Below, one piece after another: positions 1-5,465 of a stretch of DNA of 5,465 bases (the first letter of the stretch is position 1; every line of letters starts with the position of its first letter). The notes under the pieces are model-generated. The model had not been told where the DNA came from. It searched no databases and worked only from the letters and a program-made list of their open reading frames with translations. The translations under genes and the position numbers were made by a program. This stretch comes from JAKAWQ01 sp035549615 (GTDB taxonomy: Bacteria; Pseudomonadota; Alphaproteobacteria; Acetobacterales; Acetobacteraceae): assembly GCA_035549615.1 (NCBI GenBank), contig DASZQO010000203.1:1-5465 (forward strand). The letters run 5' to 3'.

Positions 1-1520
1 CGGAGACATTTTCTGCCGAGGGGGCAGGAATTTTTCTCGATTACTCGAAGAACCGCATTACCGCCGAGACGCTGCGCCTGCTGCTCGATCTCGCGCGTGA
101 GCGGGATGTGGCGGGGCGGCGGGATGCGATGTTCCGCGGCGAAAAGATCAACGAGACCGAGAAGCGCGCGGTGCTGCATGTAGCGCTTCGGGCCCCGCGC
201 GGGACCCGGATCGCGGTGGATGGCCAGGATGTCGTGCCGGAGGTCCATGCGGTGCTCGATCGCATGGGCGCCTTCGCGCGGGAGATTCGCAGCGGAAGCT
301 GGAAGGGCCATACCGGCAAGCGCATCCGGAACGTCATCAATATCGGCATCGGCGGGTCTTATCTCGGGCCGGAGATGGCCTGTCTCGCGCTCAGGGAGTT
401 CACCGACAAGGGGATGAGTTTCCGTTTCGTCTCCAATGTCGATGGTGCGAACTTCACGGCGGCGACCGGCGGGCTTGACCCGGCTGAGACGCTTTTCATC
501 ATCTCTTCAAAAACCTTCACCACGCTCGAGACGATGACCAACGCCGCAACTGCAAGGCGCTGGATCGTCGAAGGGCTGGGGTCTGAGGCAGCGGTCGCGA
601 AACATTTTGTTGCAGTCTCGACCAACACCGAGGGGGTGACGAAATTTGGCATCGATCCTTCACGGATGTTCGGCTTCTGGGACTGGGTCGGCGGGCGCTA
701 CTCGATGGATTCGGCGATCGGGCTTTCGAGCATGATCGCGATCGGGCCGGAACGTTTCGCTGAGATGCTGGCGGGCTTCCATGCCATGGACGAGCATTTC
801 CGCACCGCGCCGCCCGAGCGCAACCTGCCGCTTCTTATGGGGCTGCTCACGGTCTGGTACAACAATTTCTTCGGCGCCGAGACGCTCGGCATCATGCCCT
901 ATGCGGCGCCGCTTGCGCGCTTTCCGGCCTATCTTCAGCAATTGCAGATGGAGAGCAACGGCAAGCATGTCGATCTCGACGGCAATCACGTTGCCTGGCA
1001 GACCGGCCCGATCATCTGGGGGGAGCCCGGCACGGATGGCCAGCACTCCTTCTACCAGCTCATCCATCAGGGAACGAAGCTGATCCCCTGCGATCTCATC
1101 GGCTTCTGCGAGAAGCTGAGCCCGCTTTCCGAGCAGCACGATCTTCTGATGGCCAATCTCTTCGCCCAGGCCGAGGCTCTCGCTTTCGGCAAGACGGCGG
1201 AAGAGCTCAAGGCGGAGGGTTCGCCCGATTTTCAGACACCGTTCCGGGTGACCGAGGGCAATCGCCCGACGAACGTGATCCTGGCCGATCGGCTGGAGCC
1301 ACGAGCGCTTGGCAGTCTCGTTGCGCTATACGAACATAGCGTCTTCACACAGGGGGCGATCTGGGCGATCGATTCGTTCGACCAATGGGGCGTGGAGCTT
1401 GGCAAGGTGCTTGCGGGGCGAATCATTCCGGAATTGGCAAGAAATGCTGCCCCCGCACGTGGCCATGACAGTTCGACGAATGGCCTGATCGCGCGCTATC
1501 GGCAGCGCCGCGGCTGGTAA
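1..1520 (+). CDS. pgi: glucose-6-phosphate isomerase (5' partial)
   Basis: Interconverts glucose-6-phosphate and fructose-6-phosphate in the cytoplasm. The reading frame is open from base 3, and 505 residues are visible before the TAA at 1518-1520. The family is usually about 545-550 residues, so roughly 40 N-terminal residues lie left of the window. The N-terminal motif LDYSKNRIT is encoded near bases 39-65, so the GTG at 108 is an internal codon and not the start. Family hallmarks appear in order: NIGIGGSYLGP, the phosphate-binding SSKTFTTLETMTNA, DWVGGRYSMDSAIG (first family signature), QMESNGK with the catalytic-base Glu at 951-953, GQHSFYQLIHQGT with the catalytic His at 1044-1046, and FDQWGVELGK (second signature) with the active-site Lys at 1404-1406. 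All expected catalytic residues are present, so the enzyme should be active. It leads a tight cluster with a sugar porter 20 bases downstream and then glucokinase. Whether it is fused to another domain upstream, as in transaldolase-isomerase fusions of some acetic acid bacteria, cannot be seen. Confidence 0.97.
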   Translation, partial: ETFSAEGAGIFLDYSKNRITAETLRLLLDLARERDVAGRRDAMFRGEKINETEKRAVLHVALRAPRGTRIAVDGQDVVPEVHAVLDRMGAFAREIRSGSWKGHTGKRIRNVINIGIGGSYLGPEMACLALREFTDKGMSFRFVSNVDGANFTAATGGLDPAETLFIISSKTFTTLETMTNAATARRWIVEGLGSEAAVAKHFVAVSTNTEGVTKFGIDPSRMFGFWDWVGGRYSMDSAIGLSSMIAIGPERFAEMLAGFHAMDEHFRTAPPERNLPLLMGLLTVWYNNFFGAETLGIMPYAAPLARFPAYLQQLQMESNGKHVDLDGNHVAWQTGPIIWGEPGTDGQHSFYQLIHQGTKLIPCDLIGFCEKLSPLSEQHDLLMANLFAQAEALAFGKTAEELKAEGSPDFQTPFRVTEGNRPTNVILADRLEPRALGSLVALYEHSVFTQGAIWAIDSFDQWGVELGKVLAGRIIPELARNAAPARGHDSSTNGLIARYRQRRGW

Positions 1521-1524
1521 GCGA

Positions 1525-1531
1525 AGAAGGA
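1525..1531 (+). promoter_or_regulatory. ribosome binding site of the sugar porter gene
   Basis: AGAAGGA lies 9 bases before the ATG at 1541 and supports that start. A second purine run, GGGGAG at 1533-1538, is only 2 bases from the ATG and is too close to be the main site. The next in-frame ATG, at 1586, would remove the 15-residue polar N-terminus but has no well-placed Shine-Dalgarno sequence. Confidence 0.6.
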
Positions 1532-1540
1532 TGGGGAGAC

Positions 1541-2965
1541 ATGGATCGGGGGGATGGGCAGGGAGGTAGGTGGTTTTCACCGCTGATGGTGGCGGTCATC
1601 GCCGTGATCATCCTCGCCGGCATGCTCTTCGGCTATGACCAGGGTGTGATCTCGGGCGCGCTTGCGGGCATTCAGAAGACATTTCATCTCGGCCCGCGAT
1701 TGCTCGAGATGATCACGAGCTGGGTCACGCTCGGGGCGCTCCTGGGCTCGCTGATGGGTGGCGAGCTCGCGGATAGGGTTGGGCGCAAGAAAGCGGTGCT
1801 GACGGCGGGCGCGCTCTTCACGATCGGCTCGCTGACGCAAGCCCTGGCCCCGCATCCGTTGCTGCTGGTGGGCGGGCGCCTCGTCATCGGCCTCGGTGTC
1901 GGCCTCGCGGCGGTGGCGGCCCCTCTCTATGGCGCGGAGATGGCGCCATCGGCATGGCGCGGGCGATTCGTCTCGGCCTATCAGCTCGCCATCACGATCG
2001 GCATCTTCCTTGCCTATGAGGTCGATGCGGTTCTTACCACCGGCAGCGGCGGCAGTTGGCGTCTCATGCTCGGTGTATGCGCGTTCGCGGGCATCGCGCT
2101 TTTCGTCGCGATGCTGATCGCCCCGGAATCGCCGCGCTGGCTCCTCAAGATGGGCCGGCGTGAGGAAGCGGCGGCGCGGTTCGGCGCGGTGCAGCCCGGC
2201 GTCGATTTCAGGCCGCAGTTTGCCGCCATGGAAGCCGCGCTGCGCGAGGACAGCCACAAAGCGTCCTGGGGCGAGGTGTTCGACCGGCAATGGCGCCGGC
2301 CGCTGATGGTCGCGGTCGGGCTTGCGATCTATCAGCAAATCACCGGGATCAATGCGATCATTTATTACGCAGACAGCATATTCGCCGCGGCCGGCTTTGC
2401 CTCCCCGGCGGCTCAGACAACCGCGACCACCTGGGCGATCGGCGCGGTCAATGTGGCGGCGACCCTGATCGCGATCGTCTATATCGACCGGCTCGGCCGC
2501 CGCCCCTTGCTGCTCGCGGGGCTGATCGGCATGGGCGGAAGCCTCGTCGCCGTCGGCATCGCGTTCCTCACCATCATTGGATCCGCTTCTCATGGCGGGT
2601 CGAGCGTGAGCGGGATCGTCACGCTGATCGGGCTCATCGTTTTCATCATCTCCTTCGCTTTCTCGCTCGGCCCGGTGGTCTGGACGGTGATCAACGAGAT
2701 TTTTCCGGGCCGGGTGCGTGGCCGCGCTGTCGCCGTGGCAACCGCGGTCAACTGGGGGGCAGCCTTCATCGTCAGCCGGTTTTTTCTCACCCTCGTCAAT
2801 GCGATCGGCCGGCCCGGCACTTTCTGGCTTTTTGCCTTCTTCTGTCTGACCGGCTGGATCTGGATCTGGCGCCGCGTGCCGGAAACCAGTAGGCGCTCGC
2901 TTGAGCAGATCGAGCAATTCTGGATCGAACAGGCTAGCCTTGCTCCGCTGCCCGGGCGCGGCTGA
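1541..2965 (+). CDS. MFS sugar porter, probable glucose (hexose) transporter
   Basis: Inner-membrane sugar transporter of the sugar porter family (XylE/GalP/Glf/GLUT type), 474 residues, a normal length, with about 12 hydrophobic helices. Signatures: GYDQGVISGAL (31-41, helix 1), DRVGRKK (78-84), GRLVIGLGVG (112-121), PESPRWL (195-201) starting the central cytoplasmic loop, QQITGINAIIYYA (265-277, helix 7), DRLGRRPLL (316-324), and PETSRRSLEQIE (447-458) at the C-terminus. Sugar-contact positions known from XylE and GLUT1 map to Gln148, Gln265, Gln266, Asn271, Asn304, Trp381 and Asn404. Asn404 is the Asn found in GLUT1 and GalP at the site where XylE has Gln, which favours glucose or galactose over xylose. 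Asp33 and Arg113 match the XylE Asp-Arg pair linked to proton coupling, but the facilitator Glf also has this Asp, so symport versus facilitated diffusion is open. Its place between pgi and glk is the best argument for glucose. Confidence 0.93.
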   Translation: MDRGDGQGGRWFSPLMVAVIAVIILAGMLFGYDQGVISGALAGIQKTFHLGPRLLEMITSWVTLGALLGSLMGGELADRVGRKKAVLTAGALFTIGSLTQALAPHPLLLVGGRLVIGLGVGLAAVAAPLYGAEMAPSAWRGRFVSAYQLAITIGIFLAYEVDAVLTTGSGGSWRLMLGVCAFAGIALFVAMLIAPESPRWLLKMGRREEAAARFGAVQPGVDFRPQFAAMEAALREDSHKASWGEVFDRQWRRPLMVAVGLAIYQQITGINAIIYYADSIFAAAGFASPAAQTTATTWAIGAVNVAATLIAIVYIDRLGRRPLLLAGLIGMGGSLVAVGIAFLTIIGSASHGGSSVSGIVTLIGLIVFIISFAFSLGPVVWTVINEIFPGRVRGRAVAVATAVNWGAAFIVSRFFLTLVNAIGRPGTFWLFAFFCLTGWIWIWRRVPETSRRSLEQIEQFWIEQASLAPLPGRG

Positions 2966-2985
2966 GGCACGGGAGAGGGAAGGGC

Positions 2986-2989
2986 GGAG
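2986..2989 (+). promoter_or_regulatory. ribosome binding site of glk
   Basis: GGAG ends 6 bases before the ATG at 2996, within a purine-rich run that fills most of the 30-base gap after the transporter stop. It supports the chosen glk start and independent translation of the third cistron. Confidence 0.6.
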
Positions 2990-2995
2990 CCACGA

Positions 2996-4018
2996 ATGCT
3001 GATCGCGGGGGATATCGGCGGGACGAAGACGCTGCTTGCTTTCTATACGGAGGAGAGCGGGCCGCGGAATCCGACGATCGTCAGGGAATTCCCGAGCGGC
3101 AAATTCGCCGGGCTCGCCGATGTCGTGCGTGCCTTCCTCGAGGAGGTGAAGCAGCCCGTGACCGCCGCCTGCTTCGATGTTGCCGGGCCGGTGATCGGCG
3201 GGCGGGCGCATCTGACCAACCTGCCCTGGCTGGTCGACGAAGCGGCGCTGGCCCGCGATCTCGGGCTCGCGCAGGTCAGCGTCATCAACGATCTCAAGGC
3301 GGTCGCGTATGCGGTTCCACATCTGCAGGACGCGGATCTGCGCACGATCAACGAGGGCAAGCCCGAGCCGCACGGCACGATCGGGATCATCGCGCCCGGC
3401 ACGGGGCTGGGCGAGGCGTTCCTGATCTGGAGCGGCAACGACTACATCCCCTGTGCTTCGGAGGGCGGGCATGCGGATTTTGGACCGGCCGATCCCTTGC
3501 AGGTGGCGCTCAGGGACCATCTGGCGCGCAAGTTCGGCCATGTCGCTTATGAGCGGGTCTGCTCGGGCAGCGCCATTCCCGAGATGTACGAGTTCCTGCG
3601 CGCGACGAAGCCCGAGGCTGAGCCGCCCGGCTTCGCGGCAAAACTTGCGGCGGCGCAGGATCGCACGCCGCTGATCGTCGCCGCGGCGATGCAGGAAAGT
3701 GCCGCCAATCGGCTCGCCCTGGCGACGGTCGATCTCTTCGTTTCCATCCTCGGCGCCGAGGCGGGCAATCTGGCACTTAAGGTCCTGGCGACGGGCGGGG
3801 TCTATCTCGCCGGCGGCATGCCGCCACGGGTCCTTTCGCGATTCGAGGCCGGTGCCCCGGACGGGCGGTTCATGCGTGCCTTCACCGCCAAGGGGCGCCT
3901 CGGTGAGCTGTTGGGGACAATTCCCGTGAAGGTGATCGTCACCCGCTCCGCGCTGTTCGGCGCGGCGCTTTACGGTCTCGCCGCGCTGCGGGCTTCCCCT
4001 TCCGCCGCACCGAGATAG
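2996..4018 (+). CDS. glk: glucokinase
   Basis: Cytoplasmic ATP-dependent kinase that converts glucose to glucose-6-phosphate, the substrate of the Pgi encoded two genes upstream. It has 340 residues; the bacterial Glk family is usually about 320-340. The N-terminal phosphate-binding motif is GDIGGTKT (5-12). The central VINDLKAVAYAV carries Asn98 and the likely catalytic base Asp99, followed by the ATP-binding APGTGLGEAFL (133-143). SEGGHADFGP has Glu156 and His159, and YERVCSG has Glu186; these correspond to the glucose-contacting Glu, His and Glu of E. coli Glk. The C-terminal LAGGMPPRVL (271-280) is the second nucleotide-binding region. It resembles the proteobacterial Glk family and not the ROK kinases, because the cysteine-rich ROK zinc motif is absent. 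The last 16 codons overlap the opposite-strand livF. The conserved fold ends around FGAALYGL, so the overlap encodes mostly a dispensable tail. A related hexose could also be a substrate. Confidence 0.96.
   Translation: MLIAGDIGGTKTLLAFYTEESGPRNPTIVREFPSGKFAGLADVVRAFLEEVKQPVTAACFDVAGPVIGGRAHLTNLPWLVDEAALARDLGLAQVSVINDLKAVAYAVPHLQDADLRTINEGKPEPHGTIGIIAPGTGLGEAFLIWSGNDYIPCASEGGHADFGPADPLQVALRDHLARKFGHVAYERVCSGSAIPEMYEFLRATKPEAEPPGFAAKLAAAQDRTPLIVAAAMQESAANRLALATVDLFVSILGAEAGNLALKVLATGGVYLAGGMPPRVLSRFEAGAPDGRFMRAFTAKGRLGELLGTIPVKVIVTRSALFGAALYGLAALRASPSAAPR
3970..4018. other. tail-to-tail overlap of glk and livF
   Basis: The convergent genes share 49 bases. The glk stop TAG is at 4016-4018 on the plus strand and the livF stop TAA reads across 3972-3970 on the minus strand. 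Third codon positions of the two frames fall on the same base pairs, and first positions face second positions. The shared DNA encodes glucokinase residues 325-340 and LivF residues 235-250, mostly beyond the conserved cores. No hairpin followed by a T-run is visible on either strand here, so transcripts from both sides probably run into the opposing gene. Confidence 0.85.
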
Positions 4019-4722
4019 AGGCGGCGGACATGATCATCCTCGGCGAGCTGCGATGACGGCCCGGACAGGGCGACGCGGCCGGTCTCCAGCACATAGGCGT
4101 GATGGGAAAGGCGAAGCGCCATCCGCGAGTTCTGCTCGACCAGCACCACGCTCACCTTGTCGTCGCGAATGATCGAGAGGATGAGCGCGGCAATATCGCG
4201 CACCACCTTGGGGGCAAGGCCGAGCGACGGCTCGTCGAGCAGGAGCAGGCGCGGCCGCGCCATCAGGGCCCTCGCCACCACGACCATTTCCTGCTCACCG
4301 CCGGAAAGCGTGCCCGCCTGCTGATGGATCCGCTCCGCAAGGCGTGGGAAGCGGTCGAGCAGATGGTCGAGATCGGCGCGGATCGCCCGTTGATCCCGCC
4401 GCAGATAGGCGCCCATCAGCAGATTGTCGCGCACACTCATCAGCGGAAAGACATGCCGCCCCTCCGGCACCATGGTGATGCCGCGGGCCGCAATGGCCGC
4501 AGGCGGCAACCCGTCGATGCGGGCTCCTTCCAACCGGATCTCCCCACCCGCAGGGCGAACGAGACCGGTGATCGCGCGCAAGGTCGAGGTCTTGCCCGCG
4601 CCATTGGCGCCGATCAGCGCTACCGCGCGGCCGGCGGGGCAGCCGAGCGAGACCTCGCGCACGGCAAGCACCCGGTCATAGCGGACAGCGAGATCGCGGA
4701 CGGAGAAGAAATCTTCGCTCAT
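3970..4722 (-). CDS. livF: branched-chain amino-acid type ABC importer ATPase, LivF-like
   Basis: One of the two cytoplasmic ATPase subunits of a HAAT-family importer, 250 residues (family about 235-250). Motifs: Walker A GANGAGKT (38-45), the LivF-typical VPEGRHVFP at the Q-loop (85-93), signature LSGGEQ (139-144), Walker B LLLLDEP with catalytic Glu164, D-loop SLGLAP (166-171), and LVEQN (194-198), where the switch histidine is replaced by Gln197, as is usual in LivF proteins. The conserved core ends at YLG (236-238) and a 12-residue tail follows. The ATG at 4722 is forced, because an in-frame TGA lies two codons upstream (4726-4728) and the next possible start falls inside the domain. No Shine-Dalgarno sequence is visible before it. 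It follows the LivG-like gene after 132 bases, an unusually wide gap for this pair, and overlaps glk at its 3' end. Substrate (leucine, isoleucine, valine, amides or other) cannot be read from the ATPase. Confidence 0.93.
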   Translation of the reverse strand: MSEDFFSVRDLAVRYDRVLAVREVSLGCPAGRAVALIGANGAGKTSTLRAITGLVRPAGGEIRLEGARIDGLPPAAIAARGITMVPEGRHVFPLMSVRDNLLMGAYLRRDQRAIRADLDHLLDRFPRLAERIHQQAGTLSGGEQEMVVVARALMARPRLLLLDEPSLGLAPKVVRDIAALILSIIRDDKVSVVLVEQNSRMALRLSHHAYVLETGRVALSGPSSQLAEDDHVRRLYLGAAEGEARSAARP

Positions 4723-4738
4723 GGATCAATGTGGTTTC

Positions 4739-4790
4739 TGGCAGAAGCGGGACACTCCGTGGCCGGGATCCGGAGTGATGCAATCTGCCA
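4739..4790. repeat. two-tier inverted repeat upstream of livF
   Basis: Outer arms TGGCAGA (4739-4745) and TCTGCCA (4784-4790) are perfect complements. Inner arms CACTCCG (4753-4759) and CGGAGTG (4771-4777) are also perfect complements. They are separated by an internal loop of 7 and 6 bases, with an 11-base apical loop. In livG-livF mRNA this would fold into a hairpin ending 16 bases before the livF ATG. No U-run follows on either strand, so it is not a standard intrinsic terminator. Confidence 0.7.
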
Positions 4791-4819
4791 AAGCCCAAAG
4801 AGAAGCCGAAAGGGAAGCC
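4784..4819 (-). repeat. degenerate 12-base tandem repeat
   Basis: Read on the minus strand, GGCTTCCCTTTC (4819-4808) and GGCTTCTCTTTG (4807-4796) match at 10 of 12 positions. A third unit at 4795-4784 keeps only the leading GGCTT and then runs into the outer arm of the inverted repeat. It is a short pyrimidine-rich repeat in non-coding DNA, with no known function. Confidence 0.4.
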
Positions 4820-4854
4820 ATGAAAACGATCGCCAAACAAAGGCAAGAGCGTGA

Positions 4855-5465
4855 TCAGCAAGCATCATCACGCTCGAGGGCTGCGATCTCGTCGGCGCGG
4901 CCGAGATAGGCGTCGATCACCGCCTCATCCTGCTGGATCGTCGAAGGTGCGCCGGAGGCGATCAGCGTGCCGAAATTGAGAACGACGATCCGGTCGCTGA
5001 TCCGCATCACCGCGCCCATATCGTGCTCGACCAGGACGACGGTGATGCCGCTTTCGCGGATATCGCGCACGATCTCCACCGCGCGTTCCGTCTCCTCCGA
5101 ATTCATGCCGGTGAAGGGCTCATCAAGGAGGATGACGCGCGGCCGGACGGCCAGCGCCATGGCGATGCCAAGCGCACGCAAATGCCCGTGCGGCAGGTTG
5201 CGCGCCTCTTCGTCCTCGAGTCCCGCGAGGCCGAGGCGGGCGAGGATTCTTCGCGAGTCCGTCAGAAATTCCTGCTGCTCGGCGCGGACTCCCGGAGTGG
5301 CCAGCAGCTCGGCGAGGACCGAACCACGCCGGCGCAGGTGATGGGCAACGACGACATTCTCAAGCACGCTCATCTCGCGGAAAACCGTGGTCTCCTGAAA
5401 AGTGCGCACGAGGCCCCGCGCGGCGATCACATGCGGGCGGAGCCCGTCGATCCTTCTGCCGTCGA
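4855..5465 (-). CDS. livG: branched-chain amino-acid type ABC importer ATPase, LivG-like (5' partial)
   Basis: Second ATPase subunit of the HAAT importer, partner of the LivF-like protein. The frame is open to the right edge and 203 residues are visible before the TGA at 4857-4855. The start and Walker A lie outside the window, so the GTG at 5430 is an internal codon. The visible part begins DGRRIDGLRPH, typical of LivG just before the Q-loop. The Q-loop RTFQ has its Gln at 5395-5397 and is followed by VFREMSVLENV. The signature is a divergent LPHGHLR (5176-5196) in place of LSGGQ or the common LivG form L(S/P)YGxQR. Walker B VILLDEP carries Asp and catalytic Glu, then TGMNSEET at the D-loop, and LVEHD holds the switch His (5023-5025). 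The core ends at AYLG, as is normal in the family, followed by an acidic tail of about 14 residues ending in Cys. Permease (livH/livM-like) and binding-protein genes probably lie upstream, beyond the edge. Confidence 0.93.
   Translation of the reverse strand, partial: DGRRIDGLRPHVIAARGLVRTFQETTVFREMSVLENVVVAHHLRRRGSVLAELLATPGVRAEQQEFLTDSRRILARLGLAGLEDEEARNLPHGHLRALGIAMALAVRPRVILLDEPFTGMNSEETERAVEIVRDIRESGITVVLVEHDMGAVMRISDRIVVLNFGTLIASGAPSTIQQDEAVIDAYLGRADEIAALERDDAC

Larger units (their letters stand above)
4723..4854. other. 132-base livG-livF intergenic gap with structured repeats
   Basis: Non-coding stretch between the livG stop and the livF start. It is visibly richer in A and T than its neighbours, particularly at 4780-4854, and lacks their strong third-position GC bias. 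It contains a two-tier inverted repeat (4739-4790) and a short degenerate tandem repeat (4784-4819). A minus-strand 31-codon open frame (4821 to 4726) ends one codon before the livF ATG, but it has mixed codon usage and no Shine-Dalgarno sequence, so it is not called as a gene. No convincing promoter pair was found. It could be a leader that controls livF, a processing or stability element, or a remnant of a small inserted repeat. Confidence 0.6.

Noticed and set aside
108..110. GTG as a possible start of pgi.
   Set aside because: The same frame is open to base 3 and encodes the conserved family N-terminal motif LDYSKNRIT upstream, so the gene starts outside the window.
700..2815. Frequent GCGATCG words, resembling the cyanobacterial HIP1 octamer GCGATCGC.
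   Set aside because: Most are in-frame Ala-Ile-Gly codons in Pgi and the transporter, usually followed by G and not completing the octamer, so codon choice explains them.
2290..2892. A 200-codon plus-strand frame inside the transporter gene in another phase.
   Set aside because: Its product is Arg/His/Asp-rich, and the overlapping frame encodes conserved transporter motifs throughout.
1577..3541. A 654-codon open frame on the minus strand opposite the transporter and glk.
   Set aside because: It spans two well-supported genes and their gap, its product is a low-complexity Arg/Asp/Ala-rich sequence with no domain, and long antisense frames are expected opposite GC-rich genes with strong third-position bias.
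4739..4790. The inverted repeat as a rho-independent terminator after livG.
   Set aside because: No T-run follows the stem on either strand, and the stem is interrupted by an internal loop.
4099..4854. A 251-codon plus-strand frame opposite livF and the livG-livF gap.
   Set aside because: It is His/Arg-rich without recognisable motifs and mirrors a clear ABC ATPase gene, so it is a shadow frame.
4800..4854. A possible minus-strand promoter for livF in the AT-richer part of the gap.
   Set aside because: A TTGCCT-like -35 can be picked out, but no convincing -10 sits at a proper distance, so it is not supported.

Overview
The window is GC-rich, densely coding bacterial DNA. Gene content (non-PTS glucose uptake and phosphorylation, plus a branched-chain amino-acid type ABC importer) and protein style fit an alphaproteobacterium, perhaps an acetic-acid or acidophilic relative. 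That placement is an inference from general resemblance and is not secure. There are three complete genes, two partial genes, and no RNA gene, CRISPR array, insertion sequence or prophage.

Plus strand, left to right: the 3' part of pgi (glucose-6-phosphate isomerase, start outside the window), then a complete 12-helix sugar porter of the major facilitator superfamily, then a complete glucokinase gene glk. The gaps are 20 and 30 bases and each downstream gene has a Shine-Dalgarno-like sequence, so this looks like one operon. Together the products would import free glucose (or a similar hexose), phosphorylate it with ATP to glucose-6-phosphate, and interconvert that with fructose-6-phosphate. 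The sugar could then enter the Entner-Doudoroff or pentose phosphate routes; genes for those may lie upstream but are not visible.

Minus strand, right to left: a LivG-type ATPase gene cut by the right edge, a 132-base gap, then a complete LivF-type ATPase gene. These are the two nucleotide-binding subunits of a HAAT-family importer for branched-chain amino acids, amides or related compounds. Their permease and binding-protein genes would be expected beyond the right edge.

The two operons converge, and glk and livF overlap tail to tail by 49 bases with no recognisable terminator between them. The least ordinary part is the livG-livF gap. It is AT-richer than its surroundings and holds a two-tier inverted repeat and a degenerate 12-base tandem repeat. 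It also leads into a livF start with no visible Shine-Dalgarno sequence. The two ATPases have complementary departures from the canonical ABC motifs, which predicts one intact and one degenerate composite ATP site. I see no clearly novel multi-gene system.
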